Positions 1-10,250 of a stretch of 35,511 nucleotides of DNA are shown piece by piece. The position numbers were made by a program, and so were the translations under genes. The DNA lies in NCBI GenBank assembly GCA_001179505.1, contig CDMY01000516.1, positions 1 to 35,511 on the forward strand. The letters run 5' to 3'. The stretch is from Vitrella brassicaformis (lineage: Eukaryota; Sar; Vitrellaceae). Numbering within the stretch: position 1 is the stretch's first letter; every line of letters starts with the position of its first letter. The notes beneath the pieces are model-generated. The model saw only the letters and a list, made by a program, of their open reading frames with translations, was not told the DNA's origin and searched no databases.

Positions 1-350
1 AGGGGCTCGCCGAAGGCCTCGCGCATCTTCTCATCGACAAAGGAAGCCGTGGAGGGCACGGCAGGGCCAGCAGAGGGGGAGACGGCATCCGATTCATCAT
101 CATCATCATTGCTAACGGCCGGGTCCGCGGGATACGCAAAATTCGTGCACGTGCCGCGCTTGCAATTGACACAGTTAGTGCAGAGGCGCTTGTGCTTCCG
201 GCAGTCACACTTCCGGCTGCATGTGGACAGCGCAGACGTCCCTTTCGCGTTGCATGCGCAACAGGGGGGCCCGCCGCCGTCTCGCGAATCCAATTGATTC
301 GGCCGTTCCCAGCCGCGTCGAGATGTGGTCTTCCTTGTTCTTTCCAGAGG
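1..350 (-). CDS. cysteine-rich CXC-like protein, partial
   Basis: On the minus strand an open frame runs from an in-frame TGA at 351-353 to the window edge. It carries closely spaced cysteines in an arrangement reading CCACNAKG, then CSRKCDCRKHKRLC, then CVNCKRGTCTNF, followed by an acidic, serine-rich tail. The pattern of paired Cys with basic residues resembles CXC (tesmin/TSO1-like) zinc-binding repeats, also found near the ends of some transposon-encoded proteins. There is no methionine before the first cysteine, so this would have to be an internal exon or a fragment. The neighbouring C2 gene starts on the other strand within about 60 bases. It could be a decayed transposon piece. The cysteine spacing is seen directly; function is not assigned. 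Confidence 0.4.
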
Positions 351-410
351 TCAACAGTACGTCACAGATGCTCATTCAAATCACAATTTTCTCCCGTCGA
401 TTGCTTTCAG

Positions 411-3400
411 GTGCTTGGGAGGACACCGGTGCTTGGACCTCGGCCAAAGTGCCAGCAGTGCGGCGTGAGAGATTGCTGCGTGAAGTGGGATGGAACATTC
501 GAGCGATACTGCGGTGAGCATCAAGACAGAACCATGCTGCCTGATCTCATGTACTCGCCTTCGCTTCCCGTCTTTGATCAGGTTTGTCTTGTCAGCGCAT
601 CGCCGAGGGGGAGAGTCAGGCAAGAGATCACATCGTTGTCGACGAGTTGGAGCCGCCCCAGCAGCCATCCTCGTCGGAGGAGCAGGAATCATCGCTGCAT
701 GATCGCCTTTCCGAGCAGGAGGAGGAAGAGTCGGAAGAGCAGTTTGTCGCCGAGGAGACGGAAGAAGAGGACAGCTATGAAGAGATCACCGACCGTGCGA
801 GGCAGCTGTGGCGGAAAGTGGCACATGTCATGCACAGAGGCATTCACAAGACGTCTGGCACATCTCCGCAAGAAACATGGCGGGGAGAGTGAGAAAACGC
901 TGCGGGCTCATCAATGGCGGCGTCTCCTTGGGGCGTTCGGCATCGACGACGAGGAAGGACGAGACCTGCCGGCAGAGGGACCAAAAGGCGAACTCACTCT
1001 CGACGTAAACGGGAGACACAGGGGCCTCCGATGTATCTGACGAGCCTTGCGTTTCATATGCATTGGCAGATCAGGAGAGCGCGGCGTCTCCCATACGTCC
1101 CCCGGGGAAGCAGAGGCGACGAATCCGATGTCCCCAGCGCATTTGTCAAGGTATGCCCGGTCGCGTCATCCTTATGGTCTGTTCAATCATTTCTTTTTTT
1201 GCTTGAGGTCAGTTGCGGGTGCCCATCAATGAGGACACAATGGAGGAAAAGCACACGTCCTGCCAACCCGACACGCATGACCCGACGTGGAATGAACCCA
1301 AGCACTTCCATCTCGAGTGGACGGACGTCAGCTGACATGAACAGGCTTTTTTGATGAAAATCACCTGTCAATCAATTGCTCATGCAGGTGACGCAGACAC
1401 GTCTGTGATCGTCGAGGTCGTCCATCGAGATCGAGACACAGACCGAGAGACATTCCTTGGTAAGTGCGTTGCAAGGTGCATTCATTCGTTTCGTCCACTG
1501 TGTCCTTCCGGCCGTCTGTAGGGGAGGCGCATCTGCCCTTGCCCCTTCTGTCCGAGTCGCGTCAATGGCGGCTGAAGGCCAGACTCTTCTCAAACACAGC
1601 AAAGGGCTCTGTCGTTGCGGAGGGCGACATTGGCATTCAGGTCGAGTGGCGACCTGAATCCACCGACGCACAGCAGAGGGATGCGCAGTATCAGGTGCGC
1701 TACACACACCTGGATCATCGGCCTCTTCCGACATAGTGCTTGCTGTTTCAGTGGCTATGTGAGACGCTGGGCGTCTCCGGTGATGCGGACAGCTTGGAAG
1801 AGCCCCTGCACGGCCCGCTGTCTCTATCCGTCGAGAGTGCGGGTGGGTTGCCCTCGGATGAGAGCACTGGGGAGCCTCCGTCAGCTTATGTGAACATCAC
1901 TGTCCCCACCAGCAGAGAGACGCGGGAGCAGTGGACGCTTCCACCTGTCAAGACGACGTGTGATCCAGAATGGTGTCTCAGCAAAACATTTCAGCTGGAC
2001 TTCCAGCCAGGATTGGTGAGGAAACCAATCCTTGTATGTATGATGGCATGTCTTCTTGTCTGTGCAGGTGCCGGAGAACATTCTGGTCGAGCTCTTTGCC
2101 GTGCAAAGGAGACATCCTGCCATACTTCTAGGTTCAGTCACTCCTGAGCTGACCAAGGCACATCCTCGTGTATCTCGCCGTGCATGTTGGATGGATGCTC
2201 AGGTGAGGTGGAGATCCCCCTTCCACGCTCCACAATCAGCATCCATCTAGAGACCGCCCTGCTCTCAAATGCTGCCAAGAGCCACCATCATGCCGCAGGC
2301 GTGATCAACATCTCTGTGCAGTGGGGAGTCGCGGCGCAAGCTGGCGGCCCTTTGCGCCTTTTCACATTCGGTCGGCTGGCGCACAAGTTCCGGGGTCGAA
2401 GGGCGGAGCAGGATATGGACGAAGGAGAGGGCTTTGGGCAGTATGAGTGGCCTGCGACGAATGAAGAGTACCAGGGACAGCTGGAGACTTTTCTGAAGGA
2501 ATGTGAAGCGGTCATTGGGTGGGTCAGAGAGCAACAAACAGAGGCCGACTGTTGTCTTGACAAGCGTTCCTTGTGCATGGTATGGTGCATCAGTCAGCCG
2601 ATGTTTTCAGCCCCTGTCCATCCTGTCCCTGAGAGGAATGGCCATGACGAAAAGGCCAACACGTCGACCAGCTCTATGCTGCTGCCTTCATGGCATCCCG
2701 ACGTGGCCTTCAGAGGTGTCGCCATGAGTACGGATCCATTCCTTTCTCACTTTGGGGTAGCAAGACGGCTTTGGAAACACAAGTAGCGTCATGGGCGTCT
2801 CTTGATGTACATTGTAGGTTCCAGCACGATGGCCGAGCCCGGGGCGAGCCATCCTCTGCGCCAACCAGGTCTGGTAGACTGCAAGGCAGGATCATTCGTT
2901 CTTATTCTGCCTGGTGTGCTTTGGTGTATGCTGCAGCACTGCCAGGAGCCGGTGGTGTTGGATGACTTCAGGGAGGCCACGCACAGGCGGGAGGCGACAC
3001 TGTGGGAGCTCTGTGCCGGTGAGACATGACCAACATGCCTTTACCCTTGTGTCTCCTGTCTGGATGTCTGGATGCGCGGCCTTCAGCATGTCAAGCCATT
3101 CTATACCTCACATGTGCCCTCATGGATCCGCCCCGCCTTCTCGACATCACATCCGTCGATGACTACTTGTGTGAGCTGCACATCGACGCCTATCTCGCGA
3201 TCGCATTCCCAGTAGGCAGGCAGGAAACAAACAGGCGGACAAATGGTGGCGGCATGCCACCATTCTGTCCTCTCTGTGTGACGTGCAGGATTCGCGTCTC
3301 TTGTGGGCGAATCTGCGTCAGTTGTTGGAGGCGCAGAGGTTCCGGGACGTGCATGTGCAGGAGGCCAGCAGGAGGTGCCGCGACGCCTCACAGATGGACG

Positions 3401-3811
3401 CCGTCCTGCAGCTGCCGAGCAGCAAGCTCTTCTGCAGGCGAGACTGGCGAACACACCGCCCTGACGCGCTCAGGTGACTGCATGAACTGCACGCGACCGT
3501 GTGTCGACCATGTCTCTACCCGTTGTGTGCCTACAGACGCCTTGCCCGTCTGAAGCTGCACCAGCATCCCCGGTTGCAGGACCTGCTGCTATCCACTGGT
3601 GGGCGAGAGACCTTTCCAGAGCAGGAGACGCAGACCCACCGTGGTGTTTGTATCCGCTGCAGCACCGGCCAGGCTCGTGTACAAGGATGCGCCTCGGAGG
3701 GACCATGGCTATGCGAGTGCGCTGGGCAGCGTATGGATGGAGCTGCGCGACGAGCTTGCAGCCAGTCGACAGGAGGGCATGACAGCCTGGCGGGCGAGGA
3801 GGAGTGCGTGA
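411..3811 (+). CDS. tandem C2-domain protein with N-terminal Cys cluster (5' end uncertain)
   Basis: This is a multi-exon gene. The first clear exon (411-513) encodes a Cys cluster (KCQQCG, DCC, then RYCG completed as GLSC after an intron at 514-581) that looks zinc-binding. An acidic Glu/Asp/Ser stretch follows. The exons at about 1213-1320, 1388-1460 and 1522-1698 form one C2 domain (DPTWNEPKHF motif, then VIVEVVHRDRDTD). The exons at 1751-2017, 2069-2131 and from 2205 form a second one (SAYVNITVP, CDPEWCLSKTFQLDF, ILVELFAV). The tail exons (up to 3019, 3079-3211, 3289-3475, 3538-3811) encode a helical region that I do not recognise, ending WRARRSA and a stop at 3809-3811. C2 domains bind membranes or act as protein scaffolds; most canonical Ca-binding Asp are not evident here. 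The frame changes without a clear intron near 800-890, and the join near 1320-1388 is not resolved. The start codon is not identified. Confidence 0.7.
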
Positions 3812-4199
3812 GTGCTGAGGTCGGAGGGCAGTCGGGCCGCTGTGCCGTAGATTTGTGTCATCCGTGCACCGTGTGTATCTTGAATGTGGATAGGAGTTTG
3901 GGCATGCGGGTCGATTGCTGGTGCCGGAATGCTACGTGAGTGATGCTGTCAACTAGGTGTATGTCATGTCGATGGGGAGAGTGTATGCACGGATTTCTTC
4001 CCTCCACTGAGTGTCTGTGCCATTGATCCATCATACACGGTCATCCATCCACATGTATCCACGCACCCGTCTCGCCCGTCCCGCAGATCGCCGTTGTCCC
4101 CATCCCTCCCCTCCCCTCCGTCTCTACATCGCACCCACCGCCCAGCTCAGGGTACGCAGCTATCCACACTTTGCTGTGGTTTGTGTGCGCCAGGGGAAG
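3812..4199. other. intergenic, between two converging 3' ends
   Basis: This stretch lies between the stop of the C2 gene (+) and the stop of the kinase gene (-), so it should hold both 3' untranslated regions. It is pyrimidine-rich around 4070-4130, with several CATCCA repeats. I see no coding sequence in it. Confidence 0.5.
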
Positions 4200-6479
4200 T
4201 TAGCCCAGCTTGCGCTTCTTACGCTTCCTCTCCACCTCATTAGCCCCACCGTTCTGCCCCTTGTCCTCCTGCAGCCGGCCCTTCTTGGCCTCGCCCGCCA
4301 TCACCACGCCCCCGCCCTCACCGTGCTGCACCCCGCCATCCGCAGCACTCGGGGCCGCCCGCTTTTTATTCCGCCGAGGGCGCATGTGGTATCGGTGGCC
4401 GTTGTCCTGTGGCTGCTCTTGCACAGCAGCAGCAGGAGGGACGACGGCAGCGGCAGCGATGGCAGCAGGGGGAGGTGCAGCAGGGGGAGGTGCAGCAGGG
4501 GGAGGTGCCTGAGCTTGGGGCGACTCGAAGGAGGGCGGCTCGTAGACCGGCTCCACCTCGATGCGCGGCGTGTAGGGCTGGATGAACTGGCCGCCGACGT
4601 CAGCCGCCCAGTGCTGAAACTCCTGCACCCAACACACACACAAATGAATGGGCCAGGAGAGGTGGAGAGGGATGGAGGCACTTCTGTTGGTGTGGTTGGC
4701 TGGGTACCTGTTTGTCCAGATCGTCAAAGTAGGGGTGGTTGATCGCCTCCGCCGCCGTCAAACGCTCAGCGGGGTCAAACCTAATCAGACTGACACACAC
4801 GCAGACAGAGCAAAGCGGCCATGGGAGGGAGGGAGGTTGCTGATGGTGTGACTTACTCGTAGAGGAAGTCGAACTCCTCGTCAGTGATGGTCACGCCGTT
4901 CTCGCCCTCGGCCAGGATCTTCTGGAACCTGACGCGCACCTCGGCCTTGCTGCGCTGCGGAATCCGCGGCAGGATGCGGTACTGCACAGACACACAGCCG
5001 GGCGGACGCGTGTTTGTACTTTGTGTGTGTGTGGTGCTTTGGTGCCGTGTGTCCATACGTGCGGCAGGTTGAGCGCCCGCAGTCTGCTGTGCGGCGGCAG
5101 CCCCAGCAAATCGATCATCTTAATCAGCGAGCCGTAGTCAGAACCCAGAGGACACTAACACACATACACAGACACACACACTTATCTCTGTCTGTGTGTG
5201 TCTGTGTGTGTGTGCGTATAGGTCGGTGAGCCGGTCAGTGGCTGACTCACATCGAAGGGCGAGGCGCGGCATCCGAGCATCCGAGCGAGTATGCAGCCTG
5301 CACACAGACAGACAGACACACAATAAACATCCCGCAGGTGCCATGTGTGAGTCCCTCCCTCCCTCCCTCATACCAGCAGCCCAGATGTCCACGGCGGTCC
5401 CGTGGGTCCGCTGCCCCAGCACCGCCTCGGGCGCCCTATACGATGGCGTCCCCAACGCAGTCGGGTTCTGATGAATGGCACAACGGATCCACACGTGTCG
5501 CTGACACCTGCCGTCGGCGGGTCAGTGCGGTGTTTACGGTGTGCCGGACGGGCGGGGCGCCGAGGCTGTCCAGCAGACGGCCGTGGCCGAGATCGGTCAA
5601 CAACAACTTCTCACTGCTCAGACATGCAAGTGGACACAGTGTGTGGGTGTGTGGGCTGGTGGGTGTCATGGTTTACCGTCCAGGTGTGGTGCTCTTGCTG
5701 AGCAGGACGTTGGCGGGCTTGAGGTCGCGGTGGGCGATGTTGTGCGAGTGGACGTGGGCCAACGACAGCAGCAGCTGTCCAAGGAATGCAACACACACAC
5801 ACAGCAGATAAGGGGCATCCCATGGCTGTGTGTGCCTCTGTCTTGCGCACCTGAAACATATAGCGCTTGACCTGCTCGGGCGGCAGAATACGATCCACCT
5901 TGACCTTTCGCTGCATTGGCCAATGCATGACAGCACACACATACACACACGATGGTCCATCCGTCGGCTCTGTTGGTTTCCTTCGTTTGGTTGCTGGTCT
6001 GCTTACCGGTGGGAAGCTGCGGCGGAGAAACCTGGAGAGGTCGCCGCCGGCCGCACACTCCATGACCATGTAGAGCCGCCCCTCCTCGCCAGACACCCAC
6101 GCCTCGAACACCTTGGCCACATTCTCGTGCTTCATCTTGCTCAGAATGGCCTGCATCACAGCCACACACACATGTCGATAACAGAAGGACATGGCATCAT
6201 TGCATGCACCCACCCCCTCATTCCCTGCCTCCCTCCCTCCCTCCCTCCCTCCCTGCCTCCCCGCCTCACCACGTCGCGCAGAGCCTCGACAGGGATGCCC
6301 TCCCGGCAGGTCGAGAAGTCCTGCACCTTGGCCGCGTACAGACGGCCCGCCTTCCCTTTGCCCTTCTCCCGTACCCGCATCACCTTGCCGAACGCGCCCG
6401 CGCCCAGCTCACCGACGACATCGTACTTGGCATAGAGAGTCGGGTCCAAGCTCGGGTCCACCTCGCACGCGGCTGACAT
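4200..6479 (-). CDS. CDK-like (CMGC) protein kinase
   Basis: A serine/threonine kinase on the minus strand. Exon 1 (6270-6479) starts at MSAACEVDP and carries the glycine loop GELGAGAFGKV, the lysine in YAAKV, and EGIPVEALRDV, which sits where CDKs have the PSTAIRE-like helix. Exon 2 (6007-6150) holds the hinge VMECAAGGDL. Later exons give HRDLKPANVLL (catalytic loop), TDLGHGRLLD (subdomain VII), the activation segment TALGTPSYRAPEAVLG, VDIWAAG, CILARMLG, and the C-lobe end FDPAERLTAAEAINHPYF. The last exon (4200-4623) is a Pro/Ala-rich tail with three PPPAA-type repeats and a basic end, KRKKRKLG, which could be a nuclear signal. DLG replaces the usual DFG. The GIPxxALR helix and the GTPSYRAPE segment favour a cyclin-dependent kinase; the exact subgroup is unknown. 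Introns carry TG/CA tracts. Confidence 0.85.
5158..5219. repeat. CA/TG microsatellite forming an imperfect inverted repeat
   Basis: This lies in an intron of the CDK-like gene. A CA-rich arm (5158-5181) is followed by a TG-rich arm (5188-5215), so transcript and DNA could fold into a hairpin. In transcript sense the TG arm lies just before the 3' splice site at about 5156. Confidence 0.6.
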
Positions 6480-7235
6480 GACGAGTGGAGCGGGCTGCAC
6501 TCGCTGAGCCTCTCAGATGGATAATGAGCTGTCGAACAGCTGCCGCTGCACTGCCACTCGGCGGCAAGAGCCTCTGACGTTGACTCGGACGCCGTACGAT
6601 GCCGTGGACGAGAGCGATGGGAGCCGATGAACGTCAGCTCAATAGTCGCCGTCCATGACGAGCGTGGAACAACGAATGCATGGCATGCCTTGCGCCCTCC
6701 CCTCTTTTGTGTTAGAGCATGAATCGTAACCCTGGGAGCCGTTAGATGGTGTACTGCGTGTAAGTCTGAAGTGGCCAGACTGCTCGTTCTTGAAAAGTGA
6801 ATGGGTGCCAGCCACGCCACTCTGGTTAGTAGAGTCCAGGCCGCGAAGGACCGACTTCCGGTAGCAGAGGACGAAGAGTCCGTCTGGAGCAGCATTGACC
6901 TGCCTAGGCCCCCACCATGTACATACATATGGTTTGTCTGTGTCCACACATAAGCATACACAGACACGTGAGACAGATTGTTTCACCACCTGCAGACATG
7001 AGACGGGGAACCAGTACCCCAACAGAGCAGACTGCGACCTCACACGAACACGTGAAGCACACCTTCAAGCCCAGTGAGTCAATCTGACAAAACACCCTCC
7101 AACATGCTGGTGTACCCGACACTACACTCAACACTCTCCCGCACAGTCTCGCCCTCTCAGCCCCCACAGTCTCGCCCGCCTCCTCCAGGATTCTCGGGCT
7201 AGCCAAGATCTGCCTGGCCAAGCGACGATTCAGAT
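6480..7235. promoter_or_regulatory. intergenic region between divergent kinase and USP-like genes
   Basis: The starts of the minus-strand kinase (6479) and the plus-strand protease-like gene (7236) face away from each other across 756 bases, so both promoters and 5' untranslated regions should lie here. The part near 7080-7230 is C-rich with a repeated CAGTCTCGCCC (twice near 7145-7180). I find no TATA box I would defend and no convincing coding exon. Confidence 0.4.
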
Positions 7236-8233
7236 ATGTCCGCTACCGGCGAAATCGCTGGATACACTGACTCGTATGTGGGGTATCTGTGCAAGAACTA
7301 CTCATCTCCTGCCTTCACTGGCGGCTTCTTCCAAAACCCGCCCAACTCGTGCTATCGCAACACCAAGCTGAAAGCGCTCGCAGCCTGCCTCGTCCTGCGA
7401 GAGTACCTCGTCACCCATCCCACCCGCTGCAAGCGGCCCGGCGACCCTCAATGCAGCCTTTGTGCATTCGCTGACCTGCTGCTGCGTGCGGCTCGCGAGC
7501 CCAACGGATCTCGCCACGTGCCCGCCTTCTTCAAGGACACCACCAACATACATGCCAGCCTCGCCATCGGCGCACAGCAAGACGTCCAAGAGGCGCTGCA
7601 GGCCCTGCTGAATCGCTTCTGCGATGATCTCAGCTACGGCCACCCTGCGCTCCCATCACCGCGGACGCACATCCATCAGATAGTGGGGTGTGTCGAGCGG
7701 ACGGAGTACGTGTGCTCACGGTGCGGCAACCCCGAGCAGCCAGTGCAAAGGGAGGAGCACTTCTTCACCATCAACCTCACCCCACCTGTGCTCAACGGCA
7801 GCAGCCATGGGGCGGCCGAGTGCCTCGAGCACTATCGGCGTGAGGAGGACGTCGTCTGGACGTGCAGCCCAGAGCGTTGCCCCACGAGTGAGCACACACG
7901 CACACACACACGCTTCTGGGTGGGCTATTCTGATCACGTGTGGTGGCCCTGTCTGCTGTCATGAGTGCAGCTGACCCTCCACTCAAGACCACGGCGCGTT
8001 GTCGTGTGAGCCTTGCCTTCCGCCCTGTCGCCATCCTAAGCAATGTCGGGCGCTATGCGGAGCTGGCCCTCGAGCCCAACCCCCGCAAGGACACCAGCCC
8101 CTTCATTTTTCCGCCCACCCTCCAGCTGCCCATCAACTTCGCAGGGACCACCGCAACCTACCATCGACGCTGTTGGGCCAACCCACCTCCGGGAGCCGTC
8201 ATGTCGTACGCCAGTAGACGGAACCCTGACTGA
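7236..8233 (+). CDS. ubiquitin-specific-protease-like protein (USP/UCH fold)
   Basis: Two exons (7236-7887 and 7971-8233) join in phase across an 83-base GT-AG intron and give about 304 residues. The N-terminal part has a Cys box, NPPNSCYRNTKLKAL, which matches the N-x-x-C-Y pattern of ubiquitin-specific proteases, and GAQQDVQEALQALL, which matches their QQD-x-x-E motif. A CXXC pair (YVCSRCG) is followed by HFFTINL, as in the finger region. Exon 2 has LSNVGRYA where the family has its L-x-R-F stretch. The usual His box (GHY) is not seen; the nearest resemblance is GAVMSYASR near the C-terminus. Known family members remove ubiquitin from proteins; here activity is doubtful because the catalytic His seems missing. 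The last 76 bases overlap a gene read from the other strand, so the true 3' end may differ. Confidence 0.7.
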
Positions 8234-8710
8234 GATGAAACGCTTCTCGCCGTGTCACGGACGATGATCTGCACATCAGGGTAAGGGCATCAATCCTTCC
8301 CTCACATTGATGTCTGTCTGTGTGTGTGTGTGTGTGTGATGACTCACGATTCTTCCAAGGGCGTCCTCGGTCGAAGTGGCGCCTTGCCGCCGCAGCTCCG
8401 ATGCAGACGCGTGGATGATGTCTGCCACATAGTCGACCCAGCAGGGAGGCGATAGATAGAAATGCTGGCGGGTGAGTTCGTTGTATGAGAAATGCAGATC
8501 CGAGAACTGCCACACAGTAATAAATCATTCAAGCAGCGACATTCATCACCATCAGCTCACGTCAATCAATACGTGGCCGAGGCGTTGCCCACTGCGATGG
8601 GCGGGAGAAAAGGCGTTTGCGACGTATTTGCCGGCGTGGTCCCGCCCCGTTGTCAGCCGGGCAAAAGAATTCGACAATACACCACCTGCACGCCTCTTCG
8701 CCCACTTCAT
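8158..8710 (-). CDS. unrecognised small protein, three exons
   Basis: Three minus-strand exons (8561-8710, 8348-8506, 8158-8268) join exactly in phase 0 at canonical sites (GTGAGC, GTGAGT donors; GGCAG, TGCAG acceptors). They give about 139 residues from MKWAKRRAGG through HAGKYVANAFSP, FSDLHFSYNELTRQ and DYVADIIHASASELRR to a stop at 8158-8160. An in-frame stop lies just before the ATG, but further upstream exons are possible: a frame at about 8828-9060 ends at a GTAACA donor. I do not recognise the family. The clean phase over three exons argues for a real gene; the antisense frames here are probably shadows. Its 3' end overlaps the USP-like gene by 76 bases. Confidence 0.5.
8318..8338. repeat. 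(TG)n microsatellite in intron
   Basis: About ten TG units lie inside the intron between the second and third exons of the minus-strand gene 8158-8710. In transcript sense they read as CA repeats shortly after the donor site. Confidence 0.8.
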
Positions 8711-9950
8711 TCAGTCAAACCCAGTGCTGGGATCTGCGAGCTTCAGTGCGACTCATTGCGAGAGGATTCTGTCGATGCCTCGCCAGCGGCCTACGGCCGT
8801 CCTCGATCACATCGCTCATGTTACCGACGACGACGTGCTTGGGTTTCCGTTTCGGCTGCTTTTGAAGAGGATTCGGCGCGCGAGAGGCCTGAAGGGGCTT
8901 TCCTCGTGGATATCGCCCGCCTGGAACGATGGCAGCTGGAGCGGCTTGACGGGTACCTGAACGCCGACGGTTCGTTCCAGAGTAAAGCTGGGTTCGAGAA
9001 CTGTCTGAGGGTCCTTGCCTGTGAGGAGAGGGCCCGCCGAGGAGATATCCACCCTACGGAAAGGTATACACGACTGGCACGGTACGGACACGCTTGTCCT
9101 TCCTCGTCCTGTGTGCTTCCTGCCCTCGTTTAGTGACGGATTCTCCCCTTCGACGGCTGAGCGGCCTCACGAGTGCTCATCCCCTGCAGGACCAAACAGC
9201 CCCCATCAAGAAACACGCAGTGAGACAGCGGCCGCCCAAGTGACCATGCTCGGCCATCAGCTTCAGCCACTCCAAGGAGACCCACTCAAGAGAGGACGCG
9301 ATGCGAATCAGGCAGTGGTCAGATGGCGAGGCGGGCAACGGCAGAGCGGAGATAGCTGCGAGCAGATGGGACAGCGAACGGCCGTGAGCGGCGACAAGGA
9401 CGAAAAGGAGCGTGCTCAAGCGAGAAGAGGAAGGGGTCAAGTGCGCGTGACGTACATCAGATGTGCTCGTCTTCTGGTGCGTTTCTGCAGTGACGCCATT
9501 GCTGCGCATCCCGAAGCAGTGGAGAAGGGCGTTCGAGCTCAACGAGGACGGAACCGGCGGACAGACTGAGGCGGAGCTTCTCGTGCACCAGCACCAGCAC
9601 CAGCGCCCCAGCCGTCCAGACCCTCATCGGCGCTTTCGCCAAGACAGCCAGCACCGTGTCCTACGGCCCACCAGCATGCGGCCCTTAACTTGGCCGGAGG
9701 GCCTCGTGAAGCGCTGACAATGACCACTTCCCGGAGAACAACCAGGTGAGGGAGGCGAGGAAGAGCGAAGCAACACGAGGCACGGCCATACATCATGTGC
9801 TGTGTCTGCCCCCTCTGCACATGCGCGTGGTGTGCAGTGAGCTGGCGCTGTTCCTGACTGCCGGTCGCCGACCTGTAGCGCTGGGCCGTGTTTCGTGATT
9901 GTATCAGAAGATGAGGTACAGTACGTGCGTGCACAAATGTTGGACGGGCG
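8711..9950. other. unresolved region with open frames on both strands
   Basis: Long open stretches occur on both strands. On plus, a helical-looking piece spans about 8864-9064 (LVDIARLERWQLERLDGYL, CLRVLACEERARRG). On minus, pieces at about 9190-9330 (ALPLPASPSDHCLIRIAS, EWLKLMAEHGHLGG) and 9480-9660 (RVWTAGALVLVLVHEKL) look protein-like and could be upstream exons of the minus-strand gene 8158-8710. I could not build a phase-consistent model for either strand. GC content is high, which lengthens chance frames. Confidence 0.35.
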
Positions 9951-10250
9951 GACAGACGGACGGACGGACAGACAGATAGATAGATGAGTGACTAACTGGT
10001 GGGAAGGCGCTGCCCCGGTGTGGTGCATCCATCCCTTGGTTGATGCGTGACGTGAATGGTTTAGTCCATGAATCAATCACCCAGGTTGATTCGTACAAAC
10101 ACACTCGCAGAGGTGCATGCACACACACTCCCTGCTGCGCATTGATGTCAATGTTCACAGGGTCAAGGGTTTCAGCAGCAGTTTCAGGGGTTCGATTTGC
10201 GAGCTTGAAGCGGAGGGTTTCCGAAACCCAGATCCCAGTTCGCGACAGCA
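9951..10250. promoter_or_regulatory. upstream region of the peroxiredoxin gene
   Basis: This stretch contains short tandem repeats (GGACGGACAGAC near 9950-9985, GATAGATAGATG) and no coding exon that I can support. It should hold the peroxiredoxin promoter and 5' untranslated region. Confidence 0.35.

Noticed and set aside
582-595. A 14-base micro-intron (GTTTGTCTTGTCAG) in the C2 gene
   Set aside because: A normal 68-base intron at 514-581 with a GTGAGC donor explains the frame and also completes the Cys cluster (CGLSC).
1005-1021. A 17-base micro-intron (GTAAACGGGAGACACAG)
   Set aside because: The same donor with the acceptor ATTGGCAG at 1069 gives an ordinary 65-base intron and a phase-consistent next exon.
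9457-9720. Poly-GCACCAGCACCAGC stretch as a coding repeat (HQHQHQ or LVLVLV)
   Set aside because: It is a short CACCAG repeat readable on both strands; neither reading could be placed in a consistent gene model.
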